This document shows positions 45,391 to 57,800 of a stretch of DNA of 64,000 nt, piece after piece. This DNA comes from Bombyx mori (Eukaryota; Arthropoda; Insecta; Lepidoptera; Bombycidae). The notes beneath the pieces are model-generated. The model was not told where the DNA came from. It did no database searches and saw nothing but the letters and a program-made list of their open reading frames with translations. Position 1 is the first letter of the stretch, and each line of letters starts with the position of its first letter. The position numbers and the translations under genes are program-made. The stretch is from NCBI RefSeq assembly GCF_030269925.1, contig NC_085131.1, forward strand, positions 3,858,001 through 3,922,000, written 5' to 3'.

Positions 45391-45818
45391 ATTAAGAGAA
45401 AATATAATTCAAGGGAGGTTTGTTCGATATGTTTTAGTACTGTTTATTCGGAAACTATCTACTTGGAAACCTTTTTTTGGTTAAATCGATAGTTCTAACA
45501 GAAGACGATTGTCAAATTGACCTTCACAAAGTTTTACTAAAACCAAAGGCCAAAAAAGAACCGAAAAAGTGACGACTTAAACAACAGTAAGTATTATCTA
45601 TAATTAAGCACATAGATTCCACATTATACCATAGACAAGACAGTCTCTGTGGTATGTTGACACTTATTGTCAAGCGCGTTAACCTCAAACAAATCAGTTT
45701 TGTTTTTTACTGTAAATTTATAAATGAATAGATCTTAATAATCACGAACTAAATCATACCTTTGTAGTTAAAAGTCTATTTTATACAGTGAATTCAGTAG
45801 CAGTACTGTGAATTAGCT

Positions 45819-48800
45819 ATGGATGGTCCACCAGGGACCGGATCTACGAATAACAATGCTTCGGTGGGGCCTCCACCGGGGATGCCAAACTTTCCTCCGA
45901 TGCCGCCACCACCGGGATCTATGGGACCGCCACCGGGGTCCATTGGACCGCCACCAGGAACTATGGGACCGCCACCAGGAACTATGGGACCGCCACCAGG
46001 AACTATGGGACCACCACCAGGAACTATGGGACCGCCACCAGGAGCTATGGGACCGCCACCGGGATCCATGGGGCCTCCACCAATGGGTCCGCCTGGACCA
46101 CCACCTGTTAGCTCGTCTGGTGGACCTCCAAACATGCCGCCGGGAATAGGTCCACCTCCACCAGGAATGATGCCTCCGGGAATGGGACCACCGCCAATGG
46201 GGCCGCCTGGAATGGGTCCACCTCCAATGGGCCCCCCGGGTATGGGACCTCCTGGTATGGGTCCACCCGGTATGGGACCTCCCGGAATGGGTCCTCCCGG
46301 AATGGGACCTCCAGGAATGGGTCCACCCCGAATGCCACCAAATATGATGCGTAATAAGAATAATTATAATAATCAAAATATGGACATGGGACCACCTGGG
46401 ATGAGACCACCTATGGGACCATGGGATGGACCACCAGGCCCACCTGGTCCACCTGGCCCCCCTGGGCCTGGGTGGGGAATGCAAAGTGATGGTCCGCCAG
46501 GATGGAATGATCAAGATGATGATGATGAAGAAGAAGAAGAAGAAGATGGGGAAGAAGATTTATCCTCTGACCAACATTCTTCTCTGCCATCACTCTTGAC
46601 CATGAAGATTGAAACACCAGAAGAATTTAAAAATAAACAGGGAAATGCTGGAGGTGTAGTACTCCCAAAGGCTCTGGAAGAAGCTCTTGCTTACAAAGAC
46701 CAAAGACAAGCAGCTCTTGGTAGTGAAGAAGATAAAGAAACAGGTAACTTTTTTATTTTATAGATTGGTGAACAAGCCATGGCCCACACATTATTAAACT
46801 ATCAATGGAGCCCGTTGGCATCACAACATGAAAGCCACCACACCATTATATATGGTTGAAGGCTCAATTGTATGTTAGAACTGCCATCCCGATTTAAATT
46901 CACTTAGGTGTTTCAGAATTTTTCTTAAAAATGTATTCTTTTTCAATGGACTTATTATTGATAATGAAACAAAAAACGAATAATAAAATGAAATACAAAA
47001 CATACTGATACTCTCTTCTTAATCATTTCTATGTTATTTTTATAGTTAATCATTGTCAATAGCCAAGTCAATGTCTGTAATCGATTTTAAGTTTCATTTT
47101 TACTAGGAGATGACTACAAATTCATAACTATTTGGAATTTCTAAAAGTCTGAGCACATTATTACTAATTATGATGATTGTAAACTTAAACATCCATCTTA
47201 ACTAAGTTTATGTTTCTTAGCCTAAATGAAAATAGCCCAGCCTTTATTCTTTTATCCAGTATCTCTATATATCTATCACGGCAATCTAAATTACTTCCAT
47301 ATTTAATAAATTTTTTTTTTATCACACTGAAAATTTTTATGGTTTAATTTCATATTTTAATTGTGATTTTATTGCTTCCAATGTTTTGAACAACTACAGT
47401 TTTTCTGGTCACTGATGTAAACTGTAAAACTGTAGCTGTAGCTTTAAATATACCTATATCATGCAACATCTGCAGAAAATACTAGCCCATAGACATCAAC
47501 ACATAAAAGCCACTACCCAACATCAGACATGAATTGTAAGTCTAAATTTCATAGTAGAACAGCTGCCCCACCCTTCAAACCGAAACACATTACTGCTTCA
47601 TGGCAGAAATAGGCAAGGTGATGGTACACACTCGTGCATGCTCACAGCACACTCTACTACCAGTATATGTTGCTCTTTTAAGATCCAAAATGTTCCCTAC
47701 ATATTTCTTTCAAAAATCCTATAGACATTCTGAAAAAAATTGAGGTAACTACATTGGCAAACAAGCACTTTACTTTGAGTTCTATTTTGTAAAAAAGGGT
47801 CAGTTATAAAGTTATATATTTTGTATATAAAATAGCACACTTACCTTGTTGGTGGTGGTAGGACCTCTTGTGAGTTCGCATGGGTAGGTACCACCACCCT
47901 GCCTATTTCTGCTGTGAAGCAGTAATGCGTTTCGGTTTGAAGGGTGGGGCAGCTGTTGTAACTATACGTGAGACCTTAGAACTTATATCTCAAGGTGGGT
48001 GGCGCATTTACGTTGTAGATGTCTATGGGCTCTAGTAACCACTTAACACTAGGTCGGCTGTGAGATCGTGCACCCATCTAAGCAATAAAAAAAATAGCAC
48101 ATTAAACAGTACCTTATAATGATGTTTTGCCCCTATACAGATGTGCAAAAAGACATGGAAGCACCGCCAGCTCCAGTGATCAGTACGGAGTATGACGTGG
48201 AAGAGGATGAACAGTCAGACGATGAAAACATTCCTGATCCACCGATGCCACCAGTAATTTCCAAACAAGAGGTACTTTTTATTAAAGTATATATTAGTTA
48301 TCAGCAAGCAAAATAACCTTAAAAAAAAAATAGGATACATATTTCATTGAGTTAGAAATATTGAAATGCCCTTATTTTTCAGGTGTGAACGATAAACACT
48401 AGATATCATATTATTCATATGATATCAAACATATTACTCTCTAAGCTTATGATCTGAATATTGTTGCATACAAGCAAGTTTACTTTGAAAACCGGAAGGA
48501 TATTTCTTACATTTCCTATTCTTTTATAGATACTGTTTATGTACAGTCTGACTAAAAATATTGTGTAGAAAAAAAACAAAATAAAAGATATACATTTAAT
48601 CTCTAACTCTCTTAAAATCTTTTGTAAGTATAAGCAAAGACCCAGACTTTATAATCCAAAAACCATAAACTCAATGATCGTAAATACTATTGTGTATATG
48701 AAAATTCATCATCGTATTCATAATATTGATTTAAGTATTTTTTTAAAACATGTTACTTGCGTTACAAGATTAAGAAATAAAGATTTTATTTAATTCTCAT

Positions 48801-51800
48801 TTTACTTCCTCAGTCCCAAGCTAGCAAATCCAATAAAAACAAAAGAAAGAAAAAGAAAAAGAAGCTGGCTAAACAGAAACGCAATGAAGAGTCTAAGACA
48901 AAGAACAACGCACAAGAAGAAAAGAGATCCAGTGACAAAGAAAATGAAAAAGAAGCAGATATTGAGTGAGTGTAAAAAAGCTTTTATATTTTAAATTGCA
49001 CTATAAGATTTTATTTTCTGTTACCGTTTACTGAAAACCACTTTTTGTTCACTTGTGTCATTTCAATTATTCTGACCGCGACTTGCTCTCTGCTTAACGT
49101 TAAACTTTTTTGGTAAATAATAATAAAATAATTGCGTTAGAATATGGTTTCATTTGACAAGCGCGTATAGAAATCAGTAGCTGAAGTCGTCGTGACCTAA
49201 AGGAAAAGATGTCCGGTGACCGCCCGGTGAAGATCGTGTTGAGTGATGCACCGATTTTCGAATCCCAGGCGGCTACCAATTTTTCTAATGAGATACGTAC
49301 TCAACAAATGTTCACGATTGACTTCCACGGTGAAGGAATAACATCGTGTAATAAAAATCAAACCCACAAAATTATAATTTGCGTAATTACTGGTGGTAGG
49401 ACCTCTTGTGAGTCCGCGCGGTTAGATACCATTACCCTGTTTATTTCTGCCGTGAAGCAGTAATGCGTTTCGGTTTGAAGGATGGGCAGCCGCTGTAACT
49501 ATACTTGAGGCCTTAGAAATTATATCTCAAGGTGGGGGGCGCATTTGCGTCGTAGATGTCTATGGGCTTCAGTAACCACTTAACACCAGGTGATCTGTGA
49601 GCTCGTCCACACACCTAAGCAATAAATAAATAAAAGCTTGCTTAAGTTATAGTTGGGAATGGTCCAAAAGTATCCTTCAATATCTCAAATTTCGTACCAT
49701 CCAATTTTGGATAGTTTAACTTACATATTAAATACTTATTTAAAAAATAATTAACCAGATACGTGCAAGAAAACATACAGTTTCATGAAATGGAACCAAT
49801 GTACCGTCAGTTCCATCGGATACTGGAAGCATTTAAAATTTCGGAGAAAAAGGAAGAGACGATCAAAGATGAGGGTATGGATGCTCCAAAACCAACAAAA
49901 CATCAGGATAAAGTGCAAGACCAGTTCGCAGCGGATGATGAGGCAGCTGAGGTATGTAAATAACCAAATTCATCTTAAAATTACCAACTTTACATACATA
50001 ACGATAAATTAAGTCATAAAAACATAAAAACTTTCTAATAAATTTGTTCCACTTTTGGATTTAACAACATTTTACACTACACTGCAATTACTGTACTAAC
50101 ACTACCTTTGACAGCAACTTTGAAATGCCAATACATACATCAGAATTTTAATTGACGATTCAATAAAAATATTAAATTTAATTAAAATTTTCACGAACCT
50201 TTCACATAACTGCTAGCAAACTACTGTATTGTATAAATGTTCTCAGAAAAACGCAGCCGACGAAAAGGAGCGCCTATCAAAACGCAAACTAAAAAAATTG
50301 TCGCGTTTGTCAGTGGCCGAACTGAAGCAGCTAGTGGCTCGACCCGACGTCGTGGAAATGTACGACGTGACCGCGCGGGATCCCAAACTACTTGTCCAGC
50401 TAAAGGCACACAGGAACACTGTCCAAGTACCCAGACATTGGTGTTACAAGAGGAAGGTGAGTAGGATAAAAGAAACGCTATCAAAACTAATTTAACTAAA
50501 ACTAAATAGACTCCAGAAAACAGGTAGAAAGATTTTCATGTTGCCACAGCTTGAATAGGTAAACAAATTTTCTGATTTGCATTTAATTGTTACAGACACA
50601 GAAACAAAGAATTAAATATTAAAATTAGAATATATATTTGTTATTCAGTTTTTTGTATTCGTTAATATGTTTTTATTCATAGTACTAAAAATAGTTCCAT
50701 CTTAGAGTAATATTGTTAGGGAAAAACAAAAAAAAACAATATGTTCTTATATTGCAGTACTTGCAAGGAAAACGCGGTATAGAAAAACCTCCCTTCGATC
50801 TACCGGACTTTATAAAGAAGACAGGAATCATGGAAATGAGAGCATCGCTGCAGGACAAAGAAGAGACTAAAACCCTTAAAGCGAAGATGAGGGAACGTTC
50901 TAGACCGAAATTGGGCAAGATCGATATTGACTACCAGAAATTGCATGATGCCTTTTTCAAGTGAGTTAAATTATCTGAGAATAATTTGAATAGTACTTTT
51001 GTCTTTGTCAGTTTCAACAATTTGAAAGTGTGAAGTTAGCCATTTATAATTAATTTCTAGCTTAAACTATCACACCTGGTTAGTATTTATATCTGGATAA
51101 ACACTGACATGGTAAGCCGACTTGCTATCCACACCGGTCTCCCTAGAATTCGGATAATAAAGCTAAATACACTTTAAAACATTAGTGTAGCTTCTCCCTG
51201 CATATCTTAAATTTTTTCGTATTGGATCAGAAAAACATTCTGGTCTCATATACACCAGTGTAAGAACTGGTCCGTTTTACCTCAGGACAGGCTCAGAAGT
51301 GAAACATGAATTCTACATGAGAAATGGTAAGTTATGAATCTTTTGTTTTTTATAGTCTACTGCAACCATAATTAATACACACTGCTCTAGAGAACACGGG
51401 TTGCTCGTTGATATTACTATAATATTTTTAATTTTTTTTTATTGCTTAGATGGGTGGACGAGCTCACAGCTCACCTGGTATTAAGTGGTTACCGCAGCCG
51501 ATAGACATCTACAACGTAAATGCCCCACCCACCTTGAGATATGAGTTCTAAGATCTCAGTATAGTTACAACGGCTGCCCCGCCCTTCAAATCGAAACGCA
51601 TTACTGCTTCACGGCAGAAATAGGCAGGGCGATGGTACCTACCCGCGCGGACTCAAAATAATATAATATACTCAGATCATATTTGATTCTCATATTGTTG
51701 TATTTATAGATGGCAAACAAAACCGCGTATGACAATCCACGGAGATCTGTACTACGAAGGCAAAGAGTTCGAGACTCGTCTGCGCGAGAAGAAGCCCGGA

Positions 51801-54800
51801 GATCTGTCCGAGGAACTGAGAACTGCTCTCGGTATGCCCGTCGGGCCCGGCTCACAGAAGGTATCGTTAACGTGAACATGTCAATGATGTTGTCGGATTG
51901 TTGTGGATTTTTGTTTAAAGGATTTTATGACGTGGGTGGGTACTAAGACCTTTAGGTTATGTCTTATTTTAATTTATATTCTTATTTTTATGAAAAATGA
52001 TAATATAGAGTGAAATGAAATAAAGATGATTGATTTGAGACGTAAAAAAAACTGGGATGAAATAAAATTAAATGAGGTGAAATATAATCTCTCTTTTGAA
52101 GTCGTCGTGGCCTAACGGATAAGACGTTCGGTGCATTCGTGTTGAGCGATGAACCGATGTTCGAATCTCAGGCGAGTACCAATTTTTCTAATGAAATACG
52201 TACTCAACAAATGTTCACGATTGACTTCCACGGTGAAGGAATAATATCGTGTAATAAAAATGAAACCCGCAACGGCTTTGTTTCATTTTCCTACATTTGT
52301 GCACTTTCACATATATTAAACAGTTAATAAACTACTGTTATTACACATTTAAACATGAAGAAACACTAAATAGACAAAATAAAACAAAACACACAACTTC
52401 ACTCCTCGCGTTCCCGCCAAAAAGTCTCGATTGTTGTGGATAACATCTTATTTCATAATACGCGCGATTGTGGAGACCATTTCAACATATTAGCTGGCTG
52501 CAACGTCTAGGCAGTACCAATCGGAACCTATTATCGCTTCGTAGCAGAAATAGACAGGGTGATGGTACACGTCTGTGAAAGGTTAAAATTCTCGGAAAGT
52601 TGTTCTATGTTAATTGACACAGTTACTCGAAATATAGTATATAAAACAGATTTTTTTTCATCATCATCATCATCATCATCAACAGCCCACAGTCGTCCAC
52701 TGCTGGACATAGGCCTCTCCCAATCTACACCACTGAGCCCGGTCGGCGGCTCTCCTCATCCACTTCTCAGATTTTTTTATTCAAATGTAATTAATAATTC
52801 CCCTGGTTGATTTATTCGAATCTAAATGGTACTAAGTTAATTGAAATAGTACAATAAATTTCCCAGTAACAAATTTAATATTTCTGAAGTGAAAACATTA
52901 CATAGCTATGTAATAAATATTTTAATTTTAAAACATTTTTATATTTAACTAGGTGTACCCGTCCGCTACGCTGGGCATTTAAAATTAACATTACTATTTC
53001 TCACCCCCACAAAGATTCTCATCATTAACGCCCCCGCAACTGGTGTAGGGAGTCCAATACTCATATAAATATTAGCCTATCCATTAAGTACATGTATTGT
53101 CTACATGGATACCAAGTTTCATGTCGATCGGATGCATGGTTCAGTAGTTATAACGGAACATCCGTAAAAACCACTGTAGATTTATATATTAGTATAGATT
53201 ATTAAATACAATATTTGCTAACGAAGGACATTAAATGTATTTTTATAGGTACCACCGCCGTGGTTGATCGCGCAGCAGCGGTACGGGCCGCCGCCCTCGT
53301 ACCCGAACCTCAAGATCCCCGGCCTCAACGCGCCCATACCCGAGGGGTGCGCCTTCGGCTACCACGCCGGGGGGTGGGGCAAACCGCCCGTCGACGAAAT
53401 GGGAAAACCGCTCTACGGAGATGTCTTCGGACATCAGACGAGTGGACAAGATGTGAGTTGGACTTTGTCATACTTTTTTTTTTAATCCTCCTTTGCTGAT
53501 AGCCTTGAGAGGCTATATCAGCGTCGCCTTAACTAGTAGGTGAGCTCACGGGGCTCAAACCTGATGAATTTTGTTATACTACGTTGCGGATGAAATATTA
53601 ATGTCGTGTGGCAATGATAATAAGGCTCAAACTCTTGCAACATATCCGTAGAAACTTTGACTTTTTCAAAGATGATTCCTTTTTTTTTCATTTCTTTCCC
53701 CTATTAAATATTACAATAAACTCATATTAAATGTTCTGTGCAAATCTCTGAATAATTTTCTGAATTAATCTCATAATTGTCAACATCACATAATAATTAA
53801 TTGACCGTCTATCTCATATTAAATGGTTACCAGAACCTGTAGATATCATAACGAGAATTCTCCTACCCCCTTTGCGTACATACAAGACTAAAGTCTCAAT
53901 CATGTGATACCTCATATTGCAAATTGAAATGCACAAATGAATTATCTCATAATAAGTACATAATGTTAATGTAATTTATTGTTTAATCTTAATTCTCTAG
54001 GACGGCGAAGACGTGGACATCGACAGGACAATGTGGGGCGAACTGGAGTCTGAATCAGAAGAAGAGTCGGAGGAGGGTCAGTATTTGGGTGCTCTTTTTT
54101 TCTTTGATTGCACGTATGCGGATCCCTCGGAATGATTTGCAAATATTGCACTAATAATAAATTAATATTCAACCCTTACAACCCTTATCGAGGGGCGAAA
54201 GGTTATTTGCTTCAAGCGACATTTCGCAAATTTACAGGAGAGCCATTTAAAGTTTTAAACTGGGAAAAGATATCATAAAAAATCAAGCTTTTTCAGCTAT
54301 TTGAATGGAGTAAACTTAATTGAAGTCCAAAACATCGAACTGTTGATGCTAATATCAAATAAAACGCATCTTTAATTGCAAAGATAAATGAGTCGACTAT
54401 TATCAAAGCCGGCAATCTGACTTTTGGATAATTATTGGTAAATCAGAAAAACGAATTATTGACTTTGTATTCCATTGGCAGTCACAAAACTCTTCAGAAA
54501 GACATCTTAGATAAATAACAGGTTAACTATTAACCTTTATTTAATGCAGGTTTTGAACCGTATTCTTTGAAGGAGACGATTATATTCAAATCAATCTGTA
54601 TTGACATATCAATAATTTTTTTTTGTCCAAATGCACAGATTGCCACCTTTGATAATAGACGACTCAAATGTCGCTTACACCAAATAGCCTTTTACCCTTC
54701 AAGGTGGGCTCCCGGCCCGTCGAACGTGGCAATCCATAGCATATCACATAGATCCCGCCGGCGACACGACCGCCGGTCCGGCGTCTGGGGTACGGCGGGA

Positions 54801-57800
54801 TGGATGTAATCTGTTATGCGTAAACCCTGTCCCGCCGTCTCAATAACTCCAACTGGGCTCCGGCCTGGTCCGAGGTAGGGCGCCGGCTGTGAGCGGCAGG
54901 AGTTTTTAGTGAGGTTCAACTCCCACATAACCCACCCGCTGCGCGGATGGGGATCCGGCGATTTTCTCCTGTGGAAAAAAGCCTTTGATATGTAAATAAT
55001 AAGAAAATACGTTTTAAAATTTCGTTAATTTTTCACGAATTCATACAATTAATGTAAATCTATTTCTTTCTTCCCGATCCGGAGTACTACGACTTTGAAC
55101 CGAAATCATTAATATTTTTTTTAAGTGATTTTATGACCTGGTAACTAAGACCTTTAAGTCATAAAGTTATTAATTCATTGTTAGTGCGATATTTGAAAAT
55201 AATTCCGCATGGCGATTAATCTGTCAAAGTCGAATAACATTGCAATGAAAATGGTGAAAATTTCGTCTTGAATGTATGCTGTATACAGAGGAATCGGGCG
55301 AGGAGGGCGAGGCAGAGATGGGCGGGGTCGGCACTCCCGCGGAGGGACTCGCCACGCCGCTCGGACTCAGCTCCGTGCCGCCCGGACTCGAGACTCCCGA
55401 CAGCATTGAACTCAGGAAAAAGAAATTGGACTCCGATCTTGACGGGTAATTCGTTTTGAGTAAATTCGCAATTTTGGCGGGAATGCGAGGAGTGAAGTTG
55501 TGTGATTTGCTTTATTTTGTCTATTTAGTGTTTCTTCGGGTTTAAACGTGTCATAACGGTGGTTTATTAACTGTTTAGTATCTGTAAAAGTGCACTAATC
55601 TGGGAAAATGAAACAAAGCTGCTAAACGTATCTCGGGATCCTCCAAAAAGTCCACTGAAAAAGTCTCAGTAAACGACCACCATTTTACTGAGATTATATT
55701 TCATCCCATATCATCTCATCTAATTTCATTTCATGCCAATTGATTAAGTTTCCTTCGTTTTTTATTATTCATAAACTGTAAATAATTAAAACGACTAATT
55801 ATAAAAATCTTAGTACTTGACGCTGGCTAATGCACAAACCGTGCCGGAACTAAAAACTAAAGAAGAAGAAGAAGTAAGAATTAGAAATTTTAAAGAGGTG
55901 TTACAACAGTTGAGACACGTTTAAATATTACTGCTGTACTATGCCCACATGTCTAAAATAAATCTATTTGTTGAAACGACCCGCGCACCACCTGTCGTAC
56001 GTCATTGGTACTACGTCAGCATTAAACCTAAATGCCAATCTGAACGCCACGAATAGATTTGGGAATCCATCAACACCACAAACAATAGAGTCGGTTCGTT
56101 AAAAATAGTGGTGGTAGGAGCTCTTGTGAGTCTGCGCGGGTAGCCACCATCCTGCCTATTTCTGCCGGGAAGCAGTAATGCGTTTCGGTTTGAAGGGTGG
56201 GGCAGCCGTTGTAACTATACAGAGACCTTAGAACTTATATCTCAAGGTGGGTGGTGCATTTACGTTGCAGATGTGAAGCAATAAAAAAAATCTTGGATTT
56301 GTTTTAAATAATTTTTTTTTTTATTTTTTCAGAGGAGAGACTCCGGCTCTGTACCAAGTACTGCCGGAGCGCCGCGTGGGGGTGACGTCAGGGATGATGG
56401 CGTCCACGCACGTGTACGACATTAACGCAACGAACCCCGGTCAGTGCACTCATCTATATCTATACTTCTATACTAATATATAAGTCTACAGTGGTTTTTA
56501 CGGATGTTCCGTTATAACTACTGAACCATTCATCCGATTGACTTGAAACTTGGTATCCATGTAGAAAATACATGTACTTAATGGATAGGCTAATATATAT
56601 ATATGAGTGTTGGACTCCCTAATAATAATGACCACCATAAATAATAATGTTAATTAAAATGCCCAGCGAAGCGGACGGGTACAGCTAGTTATTGATAATT
56701 ATATTTTAAACAGGATTTTGTTCGCGTTAATGTGATAGAGATTATAACTCTCAGAGACATATTATTTTTCTAGTAAAAAGATACATCATGTAATGCTCTA
56801 CATCCCTGTCAACGTCTGTTGCACAATTTCATGATAATCTATTGAGTATTTGTTACGAGAAAACATACAAACTCATCTTCGTATTTATTATTTTAGGATG
56901 GGTTTAAATAGACTTAATGAGATTTCATAAGGGAACAATGTTATAAAACTATACTATGTAGGAATGTAAATTGACGATGAAACATCGGGTATACTTTCTG
57001 ATTGAATTAGTCAGTATATCGACGCTTGAAAGGCAAACATGACTAAGCGACAATGATTGCTTTGTACATAAATGATAGGTAATTACCATATTCGATGCGC
57101 AAAAAAAATTTATTTCTAGGTCTATTAAAATTATTTCAATCTTACAGCTACTAGCTAGATTCTACTACAGCTAGATTCGTTAAAATATTTTTTTTCCAGG
57201 TATTACAACTTTAAATTAGTCTACTGTAAAGTTCACGCATTGTCGCTTAGTCACGTTTGCCTTTCAAGCGTCGATATGTAGATTTAAAAAAAAAAACTTG
57301 AATTAGTTGCGGGGTTTTAGGAATTAGGCGGGTTTAAGCCTTTCAACTTTATGTGTCATGATAAATCATAACTTATATGTATAACGAATCCCATCCCGCG
57401 TGTATTTTGAAGTTGGGGTATCGGCACTTTTAATTTTAGCTTAAACAAGTACATTCTTATGATATAATATTTTGTATTTGTGTAAGGTCATTTTTAAGTT
57501 AATTTGAAGCTATAGTTCGTTCGCGTTAAGAATCCAGTGAGTCATCATTGTTCGCAAATCTTTTTAAATTACAAGGTCAAGTTCACTGCAGTGACAAGTT
57601 GATAAATTCGTTAATTGTCTATGATTGATAAATTCGATGAATTAGACAAAATTAAATGTGCTATAAGAAGAAAACTACACTCGATATATTTAAATAATAT
57701 ATTTATTTATTTAATTTATATATTTAAATAACCCAACATTAAATAAAATTATCACAATTTTTTTTGTCATAATTAATATATTAATGATTTCATTTTGATT

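Larger units (their letters stand above)
43480..45818. other. Spacer between the LINE and SF3B2
   Basis: Contains the family D element, a family C copy, a family A copy and the region immediately upstream of SF3B2, which must hold its promoter and 5' UTR. No further gene is visible. Confidence 0.55.

Noticed and set aside
45813..46514. 233-residue minus-strand frame and a plus-strand shifted frame
   Set aside because: They are shadows of the MGPPPG coding repeat of SF3B2; composition is only Trp, Arg, Ser and His repeats created by the repeat.
49184..49260. Possible tRNA gene
   Set aside because: Same SINE head as at 52.1 kb with a diverged A box; followed by the SINE body and tail.
52098..52175. 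Possible tRNA gene
   Set aside because: A and B boxes are present but no full cloverleaf is apparent, and the sequence continues into a repeated SINE body, so it is a SINE head.
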